Origin: Kamptonema formosum PCC 10802 | GTDB lineage: Bacteria; Cyanobacteriota; Cyanobacteriia; Cyanobacteriales; Oscillatoriaceae | DNA length: 64,000 bases | Direction: 5' to 3' | NCBI RefSeq assembly: GCF_000332335.1 | Contig: NZ_KB235952.1 | Location: forward strand, 63,763-127,762 | In this document: in pieces, positions 1 through 9,131 of the stretch | Position numbering within the stretch: the first letter of the stretch is position 1 | Layout: every line of letters starts with the position of its first letter | The notes under the pieces: model-generated | What the model was told of the DNA's origin: nothing | The model's database searches: none | Seen by the model: only the letters and a program-made list of their open reading frames with translations | Position numbers and translations under genes: made by a program

Positions 1-285
1 GCAATTGGGGCTTATGAAGTGTTTAAACAGGTGGTGCTGGAAATTTACGCCCGGCTGAACCGGGATTACAATTTTGACAATCTGGTGCCAATTTACCGGA
101 TTCGGCGGGAGATTGGGGAGCGGGTTAGCCGCGAGATGTTCAACAAGTGGCTGATGGAAATGCAAGCCAAGGACATTTTTCAGCTGATGGCGGGAGAAGT
201 GCCAGATATCACCCCCGATAAGCGCCAAGACTCGCTCGTCATTCCAGGAGGCGGATTGCGCTACTACGCCAAGCGCTTGAGTTAA
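1..285 (+). CDS. Winged-helix-like protein, cassette copy 1 (3' part only)
   Basis: This is the last 94 codons of a gene whose start lies left of the window. It aligns in frame with the C-terminal part of the 229-residue protein at 4206-4895: base 1 corresponds to base 4611. The only differences I saw over this part are two substitutions, near 197 and 246. The visible part contains the stretch MFNKWLMEMQAKDIFQLMAG, which looks like a small helical DNA-binding or oligomerisation fold, and a C-terminus IPGGGLRYYAKRLS. It precedes the damaged ATPase gene by 60 nt and is the first gene of the upstream cassette copy. The first in-window start-like codon (GTG at 19) is internal to the gene and is not its real start. 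The function is unknown; a role in DNA binding or regulation is inferred from the full-length copy. Confidence 0.8.
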   Translation, partial: AIGAYEVFKQVVLEIYARLNRDYNFDNLVPIYRIRREIGERVSREMFNKWLMEMQAKDIFQLMAGEVPDITPDKRQDSLVIPGGGLRYYAKRLS

Positions 286-345
286 TGAGAGTTAATTAGA
301 CTGACCTGAATTCTGTTGCAGTTCCTTCCCCCAATCCGAATTACT

Positions 346-2273
346 ATGGAAAATACCCCAGTTTCTCCGATGGAAGACCTCCACGCCGCCATCCAAAGCC
401 GCAACCCATTTGACAAACCGGCGATTGTGAAAGATCCGGATGTCTGGGGGGAGGATTCCCTGATGTTCCCACCCTAAACGCTCACGCTTCTGATGCCGTT
501 TTTCAGGCTCTTGAGTGGGTTCGGACAAGTCAATCCAGTCAGGATAAGGTGACTTCATTCGTGATAACTGCTCAGCAGGGCGTGGGGAAAAGTCACATCA
601 TCAGCCGGATTCGCCACCGGCTTGAGCGCGAGGGCGGTGGTGTATTTGTGTATGCCAGCGTCGATAAATATGGGGACTTGAATTTGATTAAGTCCCAATT
701 CCAGAAAACTTTGGCAGAAAGCCTGAGAGAGCAAGGCAGTCAAGGAGTCATGCAGTGGCAAGAAGTGGCGACAGCGATGGTAAACAGCGTTACCAAAAAA
801 CCGCACTCACCCACTGAGATGATTGCCAATAAGTTTCCATTAGCCTTGGCCAAAAAGAAGAATTTGGTCGAAAGTTTGACGGGAGCGATTCTCAAAACCA
901 AGCCTCATGCAGATCCTTATATTGTCCAGGCTATTTTGTGGACGCTCTCAGAGACTCGCGCACCGTTTGCAATCAAATGGCTGTCGGGTGAAGAGCTGGA
1001 GCAATCTCATGCGGCGGAGCTGGGATTGTCCAATCCTACAGTAACCAACCCGGAGCGAGAAAATAAAGCTCTGGATACGATCCGTCAAATCTTGAATTTG
1101 GTGACGGCTTACCAAACGGCAATTATTTGCTTTGACGAAATAGATGTCCTCAACAACTGCAATGAGGCTGGGCTGACAACGCCTCAGGTGGTGGCTGATT
1201 TAGTTAAAAGACTGTTTGATACAGTCCATCAATCGCCAAGCAGTAAAGGGGTTGTCTTTCTCACAGTAATGATGCCTGATACCTGGGCAAAGACTGTTAA
1301 GTTACTCGGAGGGGGAATACCGGATCGGGTTTCAGCCAAAGGAGCTCCCATTGATTTAAAACATCTGGGGGGAGATTATTTCGTTGAATTAGTCTCGCTG
1401 TGGCTGCAAGAGTTTTACCAGTCCCGCAGTTTAACGCCCCCTCAACCGCTCTACCCATTTGAAGAGACTCAACTCAGAGAATTTGCGGAGAAAAAACCAA
1501 CTGTACGGGAAGCGTTGCGATGGTGTGAGGAGAACTTTAAGGTTCCCGCACCCCAACTTCCAGAAAACCCAGCTGAACGATTTGAACTGGCTCTCACGCG
1601 AGAGCTTGACGCGGATTTCAAAGAGCATCTAAAGGATAATTCCCGGATTGCTGAGGCGCTCAAATTTGGCTTTCATACGCTGGTAGGGCAGACGGTAGAA
1701 GGGGTGACGATTGAAGCCGTAACAGATGTCTTTGTGAGAAATGGCATCAAAGACAAATATATCAATTTCAAAGTGAACGGCCAAGAAAACGGCAAAACGG
1801 TCAAAATTGGCGTGGCTGTTCTGGAGAGCAGGTCTAACTCACTGGTGCATGGGTTGGAGCGGTTAAACAACTACAGAAAATATGATCTGACTCGGGGATG
1901 TTTAGTTCGTTCTCCAGAGAATAAAATTAATCGCAACTCGATGTCTTACTTCTGGCTGCAACAACTGACATCAAAAATGGGTGGTGAGTTAGTCCCACTA
2001 ATAGAAGACCAAATCATCCCAATATTTGCCGTATATTCCGCCTTTCAAAAACGGGAAGCCTATAAGTTAAGCGAGGAGCAATTTTTCGAGTGTGTCTCTG
2101 AGAAGCGGCTAACGCTGGACAATCCTTTGCTGCGAGAAATTTTGAGCGATCCGTCCGGGAATATTCCCGAGGGTATCGTCGAGGATGACACTAAATCTGT
2201 AGAAGATTCTAGCGAAAAATCTGGGGACTCTCGCAAAGATGACTTGGACGATCTGGCTGATTTGTTTAATTAA
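346..2273 (+). pseudogene. P-loop ATPase, cassette copy 1, 1-nt frameshift near the 5' end
   Basis: This is the counterpart of the intact ATPase at 4956-6842. The ATG at 346 matches the ATG at 4956, but copy 1 has lost one G in the run at 451-454 (GAGGATT instead of GAGGGATT). The frame opened at 346 therefore ends at a TAA at 475-477, after 43 codons. Downstream the correct frame is open from a GTG at 549 to 2273 (574 residues). That part keeps Walker A (GVGKSH, just after the GTG) and Walker B (IICFDEID), so a shortened protein missing about 69 N-terminal residues could still be made by internal initiation. The C-terminus carries an acidic tail (SVEDSSEKSGDSRKDDLDD) longer than in copy 2. 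Two nucleotides separate its stop from the nuclease gene. It may be a pseudogene, a restart gene or a sequencing error. Confidence 0.75.
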
Positions 2274-2275
2274 GC

Positions 2276-3763
2276 ATGAGCGAATCACTTATGCTGCAAA
2301 CAGCGCTAGTTCTACCGGCTCCCGATGTGGAAGCCTTGGTCCAAGGGCGAACAATCTTAGCTATGCCTCGGATATTTATAAATCCGGGGCGAGCATTTTC
2401 CCTCTACCCAGCTGATGCCTCAATTAATTTACTCCCTCCCGAACGTTACTATAGATCAAATTTATTGCCTGTCGCTCAAACTTCTAGCAGTCAGCTGGGT
2501 GAGCAGACGGTGGCGATTAAAGCTTGGGCGAGGTGCGAACTCTGCCAAATCGTAGATGGCAGTGAATCTTTAGATTCCCTGTCGCGGCTAACAGGATTGA
2601 CACCTGAGGCTTTACAGGAAACACTCGCGCAGCGGCAGCATATTTTTCTGGCTTACTTGCGCGTCTACCGGCTGCCTCAACCAATTGAGGTGCCGGTGAA
2701 TTTCAACAGCCAGCAGATGATAGGGAAATTTGTCTCTTTGCCCGACACTCTGAGCGTGAGTGAATCTGTACCGGCACTCAGCGATTCTCAATTCGCCCAC
2801 CGGCGGGTGAGGCTGGAAAAGCGAGAAGTGCCGGCGCATCCTGAATTGGAAGAATTGCAGGTGGAACTCGCCCAAATCGCCCTCACCAACCCAGCGGCTA
2901 AACAGCTAAACGAGGAACTCAAAATTTTTCTGGGTTGGCGTGGGGAGGTGCCGGTGAGTCAACCCGATGCAGATTGGGATTGGATTAGAACTATTGCTGA
3001 AGTTGGCAACTCCAGCGACGGTCAATCTTTTGAAAAGCTTGTCCGCCGCAGTTTCACCAAACTCGGTTTCTCCAACTCCAACCGCAAGCCAAAAGCCAGC
3101 CTCGACCCCAATGCAACCGGCGGCGCTGGGGGGTTAGATTTCTATTGCGAAACTCCCTATTCTGTGGTAGGAGAGTGTAAAGCCAGTAAAAATGAAAGTG
3201 TGCCGAATAAGGTGTCCGCCCAGCTTATCCATCTCGGTAACACTCATCTTGGCAAAGAACAGTTTGACCGCTCAATCAAGATAATTGTTGCGGCTGGCCC
3301 CTTAACTAGAGACGCTCAAAAGACAGCTGTTGGAAACCAAATTAATGTGATGCGCCCTGAAACTCTGCAAAGGCTGCTTGAACTGAAAGCAAAGCACCCT
3401 GGATCTATAGACTTGTTAGAGCTAAAGCCCTATTTGCAGTCAGCCCCTTTTGGTGAGAGGGCTGACGCTGAGCTGAACCGCTATATTGACAAGGTGTGGC
3501 AAAAGATTCGGGTGCGAGCGCACATTGTCGGGCTGGTGAAAGATTTCTTGGCCAAAAGCAAAAATGAAACGGTTGGGTTCAGCCAACTTCACGGGGTTTA
3601 TGTCTATTCCAATCCACCTCAACCTCTGTTAAGTCGCGAGCAATTGCGGGATATTTTGATTGAGCTTTCTTCTCCTTTAACGGGTTATTTAGGGCGCGAT
3701 GAGGCAAGTGACTGGGAGAGCGACTGCTTCTACTTCCTCCGCGAGTTGCCGGTGGATGGTTGA
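2276..3763 (+). CDS. DUF1802-like / PD-(D/E)xK nuclease-like protein, cassette copy 1
   Basis: This 495-residue protein appears to have two parts. Residues 1-142 resemble my recollection of the cyanobacterial DUF1802 family: a start like ALVLPAPDVEALVQGRTI, an FSLYPAD segment, and an ending LAYLRVYRLPQPIEVP. Residues about 235-400 look like a restriction-endonuclease fold. SFEKLVRRSFTKLGF is followed by GGLDFYCETPYSVVGECK, giving a D288...E300-C-K302 arrangement typical of PD-(D/E)xK active sites. The ATG lies 2 nt after the ATPase stop, so the two are almost certainly co-transcribed and translationally coupled. It is a close paralogue of 6845-8338. It probably cuts or binds nucleic acid together with the ATPase; that is inferred and the substrate is unknown. 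No transposase-like motif is present. Confidence 0.72.
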   Translation: MSESLMLQTALVLPAPDVEALVQGRTILAMPRIFINPGRAFSLYPADASINLLPPERYYRSNLLPVAQTSSSQLGEQTVAIKAWARCELCQIVDGSESLDSLSRLTGLTPEALQETLAQRQHIFLAYLRVYRLPQPIEVPVNFNSQQMIGKFVSLPDTLSVSESVPALSDSQFAHRRVRLEKREVPAHPELEELQVELAQIALTNPAAKQLNEELKIFLGWRGEVPVSQPDADWDWIRTIAEVGNSSDGQSFEKLVRRSFTKLGFSNSNRKPKASLDPNATGGAGGLDFYCETPYSVVGECKASKNESVPNKVSAQLIHLGNTHLGKEQFDRSIKIIVAAGPLTRDAQKTAVGNQINVMRPETLQRLLELKAKHPGSIDLLELKPYLQSAPFGERADAELNRYIDKVWQKIRVRAHIVGLVKDFLAKSKNETVGFSQLHGVYVYSNPPQPLLSREQLRDILIELSSPLTGYLGRDEASDWESDCFYFLRELPVDG

Positions 3764-4205
3764 GAAAGAGCCGATTTGTGGGGTGCGTTGCTAAGAGTAA
3801 TGAGTTTGTGGCGTATCAGGCGTCGGCGCGGGGTGGCGTGGTGCCGGTGCGATTCCCCTCGTTACCCTCGTTACCCTCGTTACCCTCGTTCCCAGGCTCC
3901 GCCTGGGAACGCCGTTTTGGAGGCAGAGCCTCCAAAAGGTTCGTAGTTGGGCTTTAGCCCTACCGGCTGCGTGCACGCCTAGGGGAGGTAGGGGAGTCAA
4001 CCCCACCCCCTACCCCTGCGCGCGCACGGGAGCGGAGGAAGATTCTCCATTTGCTTAGCGAAGCCGTTTCTAGGATTAGCCTGGGAATTCAGAATTTTTT
4101 TTTCAAAACCTTCCGGATAGGCTCGGGGAACTGGGAAATAGCGTTCTATAAGTTTATCAGGGGCTAAGTTTTCAGTCCCTATCCCAACTATCAGGATCTA
4201 TCAAT
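3764..4205. other. Gap between the two cassette copies; short repeats
   Basis: No gene is supported here. Similarity to the end of copy 2 continues for about 40 nt after the nuclease stop (GAAAGAGCCG ... GGTGCGTTGCT) and then ends, which marks one edge of the duplicated unit. The gap then holds a short tandem repeat with unit GTTACCCTC at about 3859-3889. A palindrome CGTTCCCAGGC-TCC-GCCTGGGAACG lies at 3887-3911, a GGAGGCAGAGCCTCC inverted repeat near 3920, and one GTAGTTGGGCTTTAGCCC element at about 3942-3960. These elements recur elsewhere in the window. The bases just before 4206 would hold the promoter of cassette copy 2, but I see no convincing sigma70 pair. Confidence 0.6.
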
Positions 4206-4895
4206 ATGTCGCCAAAATCTCACACTGCCAACGAAAATCATCACCCTGAAGCGCAAGTAAAAACTCGTCTCCTGCTTGCTTTATGGGATTTAGGGGAAGG
4301 TAATAATGAGGTTAACAAAAGTGACCTGACTGGCAAAGTCAAACGGACGGGTGAAAAATCGGGGGATTATCAGAGCCTGTATCAACTACTAGAGAAGGAA
4401 GGAGCGATTTCCATCGCCAAGGAAAAGCGAGTCGAGAAAATCTCGCTGACTGAGATGGGGCTGGAAATGCTAGGCGATGGTCTGAAAAAGTCTGAGTTCG
4501 AGGATGAGGCGAGTGGGGGAGCGCGAACCGTCAAGGCGCTGCTGAAGTGGATTCGCCATTTTGATAGTGCGGTGAGTGCGCCGGCGGCTCAAGTGAAGTC
4601 GGTGGTGCCGGCAATTGGGGCTTATGAAGTGTTTAAACAGGTGGTGCTGGAAATTTACGCCCGGCTGAACCGGGATTACAATTTTGACAATCTGGTGCCA
4701 ATTTACCGGATTCGGCGGGAGATTGGGGAGCGGGTTAGCCGCGAGATGTTCAACAAGTGGCTGATGGAAATGCAAGCCAAGGACATTTTTCAGCTGATGG
4801 CGGGAGAAGTGCCAGACATCACCCCCGATAAGCGCCAAGACTCGCTCGTCATTCCCGGAGGCGGATTGCGCTACTACGCCAAGCGCTTGAGTTAA
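4206..4895 (+). CDS. Winged-helix-like protein, cassette copy 2 (complete)
   Basis: This 229-residue soluble protein is the first gene of the intact cassette. Residues about 15-90 (KTRLLLALWDLGEGNNEVNK ... SLYQLLEKEGAISI ... ISLTEMGLEML) have the helix-helix-helix-wing pattern of a winged-helix DNA-binding domain. Residues 135-229 form a second helical segment that is preserved almost unchanged in the partial copy at 1-285. It is followed after 60 nt by the ATPase gene, so the three genes look like one operon. It could be a transcriptional regulator of the cassette or a DNA-targeting subunit of a complex. I do not recognise a named family. The ATG at 4206 is the first start after the long intergenic gap, and no strong Shine-Dalgarno sequence precedes it. 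Confidence 0.72.
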   Translation: MSPKSHTANENHHPEAQVKTRLLLALWDLGEGNNEVNKSDLTGKVKRTGEKSGDYQSLYQLLEKEGAISIAKEKRVEKISLTEMGLEMLGDGLKKSEFEDEASGGARTVKALLKWIRHFDSAVSAPAAQVKSVVPAIGAYEVFKQVVLEIYARLNRDYNFDNLVPIYRIRREIGERVSREMFNKWLMEMQAKDIFQLMAGEVPDITPDKRQDSLVIPGGGLRYYAKRLS

Positions 4896-4955
4896 TTAGA
4901 GTTAATTAGACTGTCCTGAATTCTGTTGCAGTTCCTTCCCCCAATCCGAATTACT

Positions 4956-6842
4956 ATGGAAAATACCCCAGTTTCTCCGATGGAAGACCTCCACGCCGCC
5001 ATCCAAAGCCGCAACCCATTTGACAAACCGGCGATTGTGAAAGATCCGGATGTCTGGGGGGAGGGATTCCCTGATGTTCCCACCCTAAACGCTCACGCTT
5101 CTGATGCCGTTTTTCAGGCTCTTGAGTGGGTTCGGACAAGTCAATCCAGTCAGGATAAGGTGACTTCATTCGTGATAACTGCTCAGCAGGGCGTGGGGAA
5201 AAGTCACATCATCAGCCGGATTCGCCACCGGCTTGAGCGCGAGGGCGGTGGTGTATTTGTGTATGCCAGCGTCGATAAATATGGGGACTTGAACCTGATG
5301 AAGTCCCAATTCCAGAAAACTTTGGCAGAAAGCCTGAAACAGCGTGGCAGTCAAGGGGTCATGCAGTGGCAAGAAGTGGCGACAGCGATGGTAAACACCG
5401 CTACAAAGACGCAGAATTCACCCACTAATATGATTGCCAATAAGTTTCCCTATGCCTTGGCTAAAAATAATAAGTTGATGGAACACTTGACGGAAGCGGT
5501 TCTCAGAAACAAGCCGCAGGCAGATCCTTATATTGTCCGGGCTATTTTGTGGACGCTCTCAGAGACTCGCGCACCTTTTGCCATCAAATGGCTGTCGGGT
5601 GAAGAACTGGAGCAATCTCATGCGGCGGAACTGGGATTGCCTAATCCTACAAGAACCAACCCAGACCGAGAAAATAAAGCCCTTGATACAGTCCGTCAAA
5701 TCTTGAATTTGGTGACGGCTTACCAAACGGCAATTATTTGCTTTGACGAAATAGATGTCCTCAACAACTGCAATGAGGCTGGGCTGACAACGCCTCAGGT
5801 CGTTGCTGATTTAGTTAAAAGGCTGTTTGATACAGTCCATCAATCGCCCAGCAGTACAGGGGTTGTCTTTCTCACAGTAATGATGCCTGATACCTGGGCA
5901 AAGACTGTTAAGTTACTCGGAGGGGGAATACCGGATCGCGTTTCAGCCAAAGGCTCTCCCATTGATTTAAAATATCTGGGAGGAGATTCTTTCGTTGAAT
6001 TAATCTCCCTGTGGCTGCAAGAGTTTTACCAGTCCCGCAATTTAACGCCACCTCAACCGCTTTACCCATTTGAAGAGACTGAACTCAGAGAATTTGCGGA
6101 GCAAAAACCAACTGTACGGGAAGCGTTGCGATGGTGTGCGGAGAACTTTAAGGTTCCCGCACCCCAACTTCCAGAAAACCCAGCTGAACGATTTGAACTG
6201 GCTCTCACGCGAGAACTTGAAGCTGATTTCAAAGAGCATCTCAAGGATAATTCCCGGATTGCTGAGGCGCTCAAATTTGGCTTTCATACGCTGACAGGGC
6301 AGACGGTGGAAGGCGTGACGATTGAAGCGGTAACAGATGTATTTGTGAAAGATGGCATCAAAGACAAATATATCAATTTCAAAGTGAACGGCCAAGAAAA
6401 CGGCAAAGCGGTCAAAATTGGCGTGGCGGTTCTGGAGAGCCGGTCTAACTCACTGGTGTACGGGTTGGAGCGGTTAAACAACTACAGGAAATATGATCTG
6501 ACTCGGGGATGTTTAGTTCGCTCCGCAGAAAAGAGAATTAATCGCAACTCCATGTCTCACTTCTGGCTGCACCAACTGACATCAAAAATGGGCGGTGAGT
6601 TTGTCCGACTAATAGAAGAGCAAATTATCCCAATATTTGCCGCATATTCTGCGTTTCACAAACGGGAAGCTTATAAGTTAAGTGAGGAGCAATTTTTTGA
6701 GTTCATATCTCAGAAGCGGCTCATCCTGGACAATCCTTTGCTGCGAGAGATTTTGAGCGCTCCCTCTGGTCATATTCCAGATGATGCTGTCGGTGAAGAC
6801 AGCACAGATGACTTGGACGATTTGGGTGATTTGTTTAATTAA
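4956..6842 (+). CDS. P-loop (AAA-type) ATPase, cassette copy 2 (intact)
   Basis: This is a 628-residue ATPase. Walker A is AQQGVGKSH (residues 76-84) and Walker B is TAIICFDEID (about 258-267, with D264-E265). Between them is a long insertion (residues 95-250). A possible sensor segment follows (VVFLTVMMPDTWAK), and the C-terminal half has no motif I recognise (SNSLVYGLERLNNYRKYDLT). The C-terminus is acidic (DSTDDLDDLGDLFN). I chose the ATG at 4956 because it matches the ATG at 346 in copy 1; an in-frame TTG at 4926 is an unlikely alternative. No signal peptide or membrane segment is visible, so it should be cytoplasmic. It resembles the ATPase subunits of prokaryotic defence operons (Orc/BrxC-like NTPases) in layout, but I cannot assign it to a named system. 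Confidence 0.78.
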   Translation: MENTPVSPMEDLHAAIQSRNPFDKPAIVKDPDVWGEGFPDVPTLNAHASDAVFQALEWVRTSQSSQDKVTSFVITAQQGVGKSHIISRIRHRLEREGGGVFVYASVDKYGDLNLMKSQFQKTLAESLKQRGSQGVMQWQEVATAMVNTATKTQNSPTNMIANKFPYALAKNNKLMEHLTEAVLRNKPQADPYIVRAILWTLSETRAPFAIKWLSGEELEQSHAAELGLPNPTRTNPDRENKALDTVRQILNLVTAYQTAIICFDEIDVLNNCNEAGLTTPQVVADLVKRLFDTVHQSPSSTGVVFLTVMMPDTWAKTVKLLGGGIPDRVSAKGSPIDLKYLGGDSFVELISLWLQEFYQSRNLTPPQPLYPFEETELREFAEQKPTVREALRWCAENFKVPAPQLPENPAERFELALTRELEADFKEHLKDNSRIAEALKFGFHTLTGQTVEGVTIEAVTDVFVKDGIKDKYINFKVNGQENGKAVKIGVAVLESRSNSLVYGLERLNNYRKYDLTRGCLVRSAEKRINRNSMSHFWLHQLTSKMGGEFVRLIEEQIIPIFAAYSAFHKREAYKLSEEQFFEFISQKRLILDNPLLREILSAPSGHIPDDAVGEDSTDDLDDLGDLFN

Positions 6843-6844
6843 GC

Positions 6845-8338
6845 GTGAGCGAATCCCTTATGCTCCAAACAGCGCTAGTTCTGCCGGCTCCCGATGTGGA
6901 AGCCTTAATCCAAGGGCGAACAATCTTAGCTATGCCTCGGATATTTATAAATCCGGGGCGAGCATTTTCCCTCTACCCAGCGGATGCCTCAATTAATTCA
7001 CTCCCTCCCGAACGTTATTATAGCTCAAATTTCTTGCCTGTCGCTCAAACTTCTATCAGTCAGCCGTGCGATCAGCCGGTGGCGATTAAAGCTTGGGCGA
7101 GGTGCGAACTCTGCCAAATCGTAGAGAGCAGTGAATCTTTAGATGCAGATGCTCTGTCGCGTCTGACAGTATGGACACCTGAGGCTTTGCAGGAAACACT
7201 CGCGCAGCGACAGCGTATTTTTTTGGCTTACTTGCGCGTCTACCGGCTGTCTCAACCAGTTGAAGTGCCGGTGAATCCTAACAGCCAGAAGATGATAGGG
7301 AAATTTGTGCCTTTGCGCCCTACTTTGAGGGAAACAGAATCTGCACCGGCACTCAGCGATTCTGAATTCACCAACCGGCGGGTGAGGTTGGAAAAGCGAG
7401 AAGTGCCGGCGCATCCTGAATTGGAAGAATTGCAGGCGGAACTCGCCCAAATCGCCCTCACCAACCCAGCGGCTAAACAGCTAAACGAGGAACTCCAAAT
7501 CTTTCTGGGTTGGCGTGGGGAGGTGCCGGTGAGTCAACCCGATGCGGATTTGGATTGGATTAAAACTATTGCTGAAGTTGGCAACTCCAGCGACGGTCAA
7601 TCTTTTGAAAAGCTTGTCCGCCGCAGTTTCCTCAAACTCGGTTTTTCCAACTCCAACCGCAAACCAGAAGCCAGCCTAAATCCCAATGCAACCGGCGGCG
7701 CTGGGGGGTTAGATTTCTATTGCGAAACTCCCTATTCTGTGGTAGGGGAGTGTAAAGCCAGTAAAAATGAAAGTGTGCCAAATAGTGTGTCCGCCCAGCT
7801 CATTCATCTGGGTCACACACATCTCGGTGCGGAACAGTTTGACCGCTCAATCAAGATAATTGTTGCCGCTGGCTCCTTAACTATATACGCGGAAAATGCA
7901 GCTGTTGGAAACCAAATAAATGTTATGCGTCCTAGAACTCTGCAAAGGTTAGTTGAACTGAAAGCAAAGCACCCTGGTGCTGTAAACTTGTTAGAGCTAA
8001 AACCCTATTTGCTGCAAACTCCTTTTGGTGAGGGGGCTGACACGGAGGTAAACCTCTACATTGACAGTGTGTGGGAAAAACTTAAGCTGCGTTCGCATAT
8101 CATCAGTCTGGTGAAAGATTTCTCGGACAGAACAAACGGTCAAAGTGTTGGGTTCAGTCAGCTTCACGGGGTTTATGTCTATTCCAACCCACCGCAACCT
8201 CTTTTAAGTCGCGAACAATTGCGGGATATTTTGATTGAGATTTCTTCTCCTTTAACGGGTTACTTAGGTCGCGTTCGGGCAAGTGACTGGGAGAGCGATC
8301 GCTTTTACTTTCTCCGCGAGTTGCCGGTGGGGGGTTGA
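6845..8338 (+). CDS. DUF1802-like / PD-(D/E)xK nuclease-like protein, cassette copy 2
   Basis: This 497-residue paralogue of the protein at 2276-3763 has the same architecture: an N-terminal DUF1802-like part, a variable linker around residues 145-180, and a nuclease-like part with GGLDFYCETPYSVVGECK. It starts with GTG at 6845, where copy 1 uses ATG, two nucleotides after the ATPase stop. Both genes keep the putative catalytic Asp, Glu and Lys, so neither copy looks inactivated in this gene. Differences between the copies cluster in the linker and in residues 350-420, while the putative catalytic core is nearly unchanged; this suggests selection for activity. A perfect 11-bp-stem hairpin follows at 8357-8381. 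Cleavage of foreign DNA is a reasonable inference from fold and context but is not shown by the sequence. Confidence 0.72.
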   Translation: MSESLMLQTALVLPAPDVEALIQGRTILAMPRIFINPGRAFSLYPADASINSLPPERYYSSNFLPVAQTSISQPCDQPVAIKAWARCELCQIVESSESLDADALSRLTVWTPEALQETLAQRQRIFLAYLRVYRLSQPVEVPVNPNSQKMIGKFVPLRPTLRETESAPALSDSEFTNRRVRLEKREVPAHPELEELQAELAQIALTNPAAKQLNEELQIFLGWRGEVPVSQPDADLDWIKTIAEVGNSSDGQSFEKLVRRSFLKLGFSNSNRKPEASLNPNATGGAGGLDFYCETPYSVVGECKASKNESVPNSVSAQLIHLGHTHLGAEQFDRSIKIIVAAGSLTIYAENAAVGNQINVMRPRTLQRLVELKAKHPGAVNLLELKPYLLQTPFGEGADTEVNLYIDSVWEKLKLRSHIISLVKDFSDRTNGQSVGFSQLHGVYVYSNPPQPLLSREQLRDILIEISSPLTGYLGRVRASDWESDRFYFLRELPVGG

Positions 8339-8356
8339 GAAAGAGCCGGGTTGTAG

Positions 8357-8381
8357 GGTGCGTTGCTCTTAGCAACGCACC
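8357..8381 (+). terminator. Perfect hairpin after cassette copy 2
   Basis: GGTGCGTTGCT-CTT-AGCAACGCACC forms an 11-bp stem with a 3-nt loop, 18 nt after the nuclease stop codon. No run of T follows, so it is either a weak intrinsic terminator or an mRNA-stabilising hairpin. In cassette copy 1 only the left arm survives. Confidence 0.5.
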
Positions 8382-8424
8382 TACTAATATGATAATATAA
8401 CTTGTGGCAGTCAGGCCAGCAAAC

Positions 8425-8982
8425 ATGGAAAACTCTCAGTCCCAAACCCCCTCACCGGCACTCAATCGCATTGCCGTCATCGAGGGGGATATCACTCGGC
8501 AACGGGTGGATGCAATTGTCAACGCCGCCAACAGTTCCCTCCTGGGCGGTGGCGGTGTTGATGGCGCAATTCACCGCGCCGCCGGTCCGCAACTCCTGGA
8601 AGAATGCCGGCAGCTCAAAGGCTGTCGCACAGGAGAAGCCAAAATCACTCAGGGCTACAAACTTCCCGCTAAGTGGGTTATTCATACCGTTGGCCCAATT
8701 TGGCAAGGTGGCTTTCGCAACGAGGATGAGCTATTAGCTCAGTGCTATCGCAATAGCTTGGCGCTGGCAGAAGTTCACGGCATTAAAACGATTGCCTTCC
8801 CCGCAATTAGCACCGGCATTTACCGGTTCCCGATGCAGCGAGCCACTGGCATCGCCGTCACTGAAGTTAAGAACTTTTTAGAGGAAAATGCCTCGCTTGA
8901 AAAGGTTATCTTTGTTTGCTTTTCACCCCAAATAGCGAATTGCTACTTGCAAACACTCAGGGAAATAACCGGCGCGACTTGA
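8425..8982 (+). CDS. Macro-domain protein (O-acetyl-ADP-ribose deacetylase type)
   Basis: This 185-residue protein is almost entirely one macro domain. Diagnostic segments are [21 protein letters not shown], the glycine-rich [16 protein letters not shown] loop, VIHTVGP, and [13 protein letters not shown]. Macro domains of this class bind ADP-ribose and in bacteria (YmdB type) hydrolyse O-acetyl-ADP-ribose or remove ADP-ribose from proteins. The Asn and Asp residues used for ligand binding and catalysis (VNAANSS, GGVDGAI) are present. I start it at ATG 8425, which gives the usual short N-terminus; an in-frame GTG at 8404 adds 7 residues. It lies downstream of the duplicated cassette on the same strand but is separated from it by a hairpin, so a functional link is only possible, not shown. 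Confidence 0.9.
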   Translation: MENSQSQTPSPALNRIAVIEGDITRQRVDAIVNAANSSLLGGGGVDGAIHRAAGPQLLEECRQLKGCRTGEAKITQGYKLPAKWVIHTVGPIWQGGFRNEDELLAQCYRNSLALAEVHGIKTIAFPAISTGIYRFPMQRATGIAVTEVKNFLEENASLEKVIFVCFSPQIANCYLQTLREITGAT

Positions 8983-9131
8983 GGGGAGTAAGATCGTCAT
9001 GGGGCGCACCTCCGAAGCGCGAATTGCCGGCTGGACTGAGTGCCGGTATCCAAAATCACCCAAGCCGGCACCCCAAATCTGGGAAAATCAAGAACAATCC
9101 CTAACCGTCTTTGCAGACAGAGGAACGCTCA

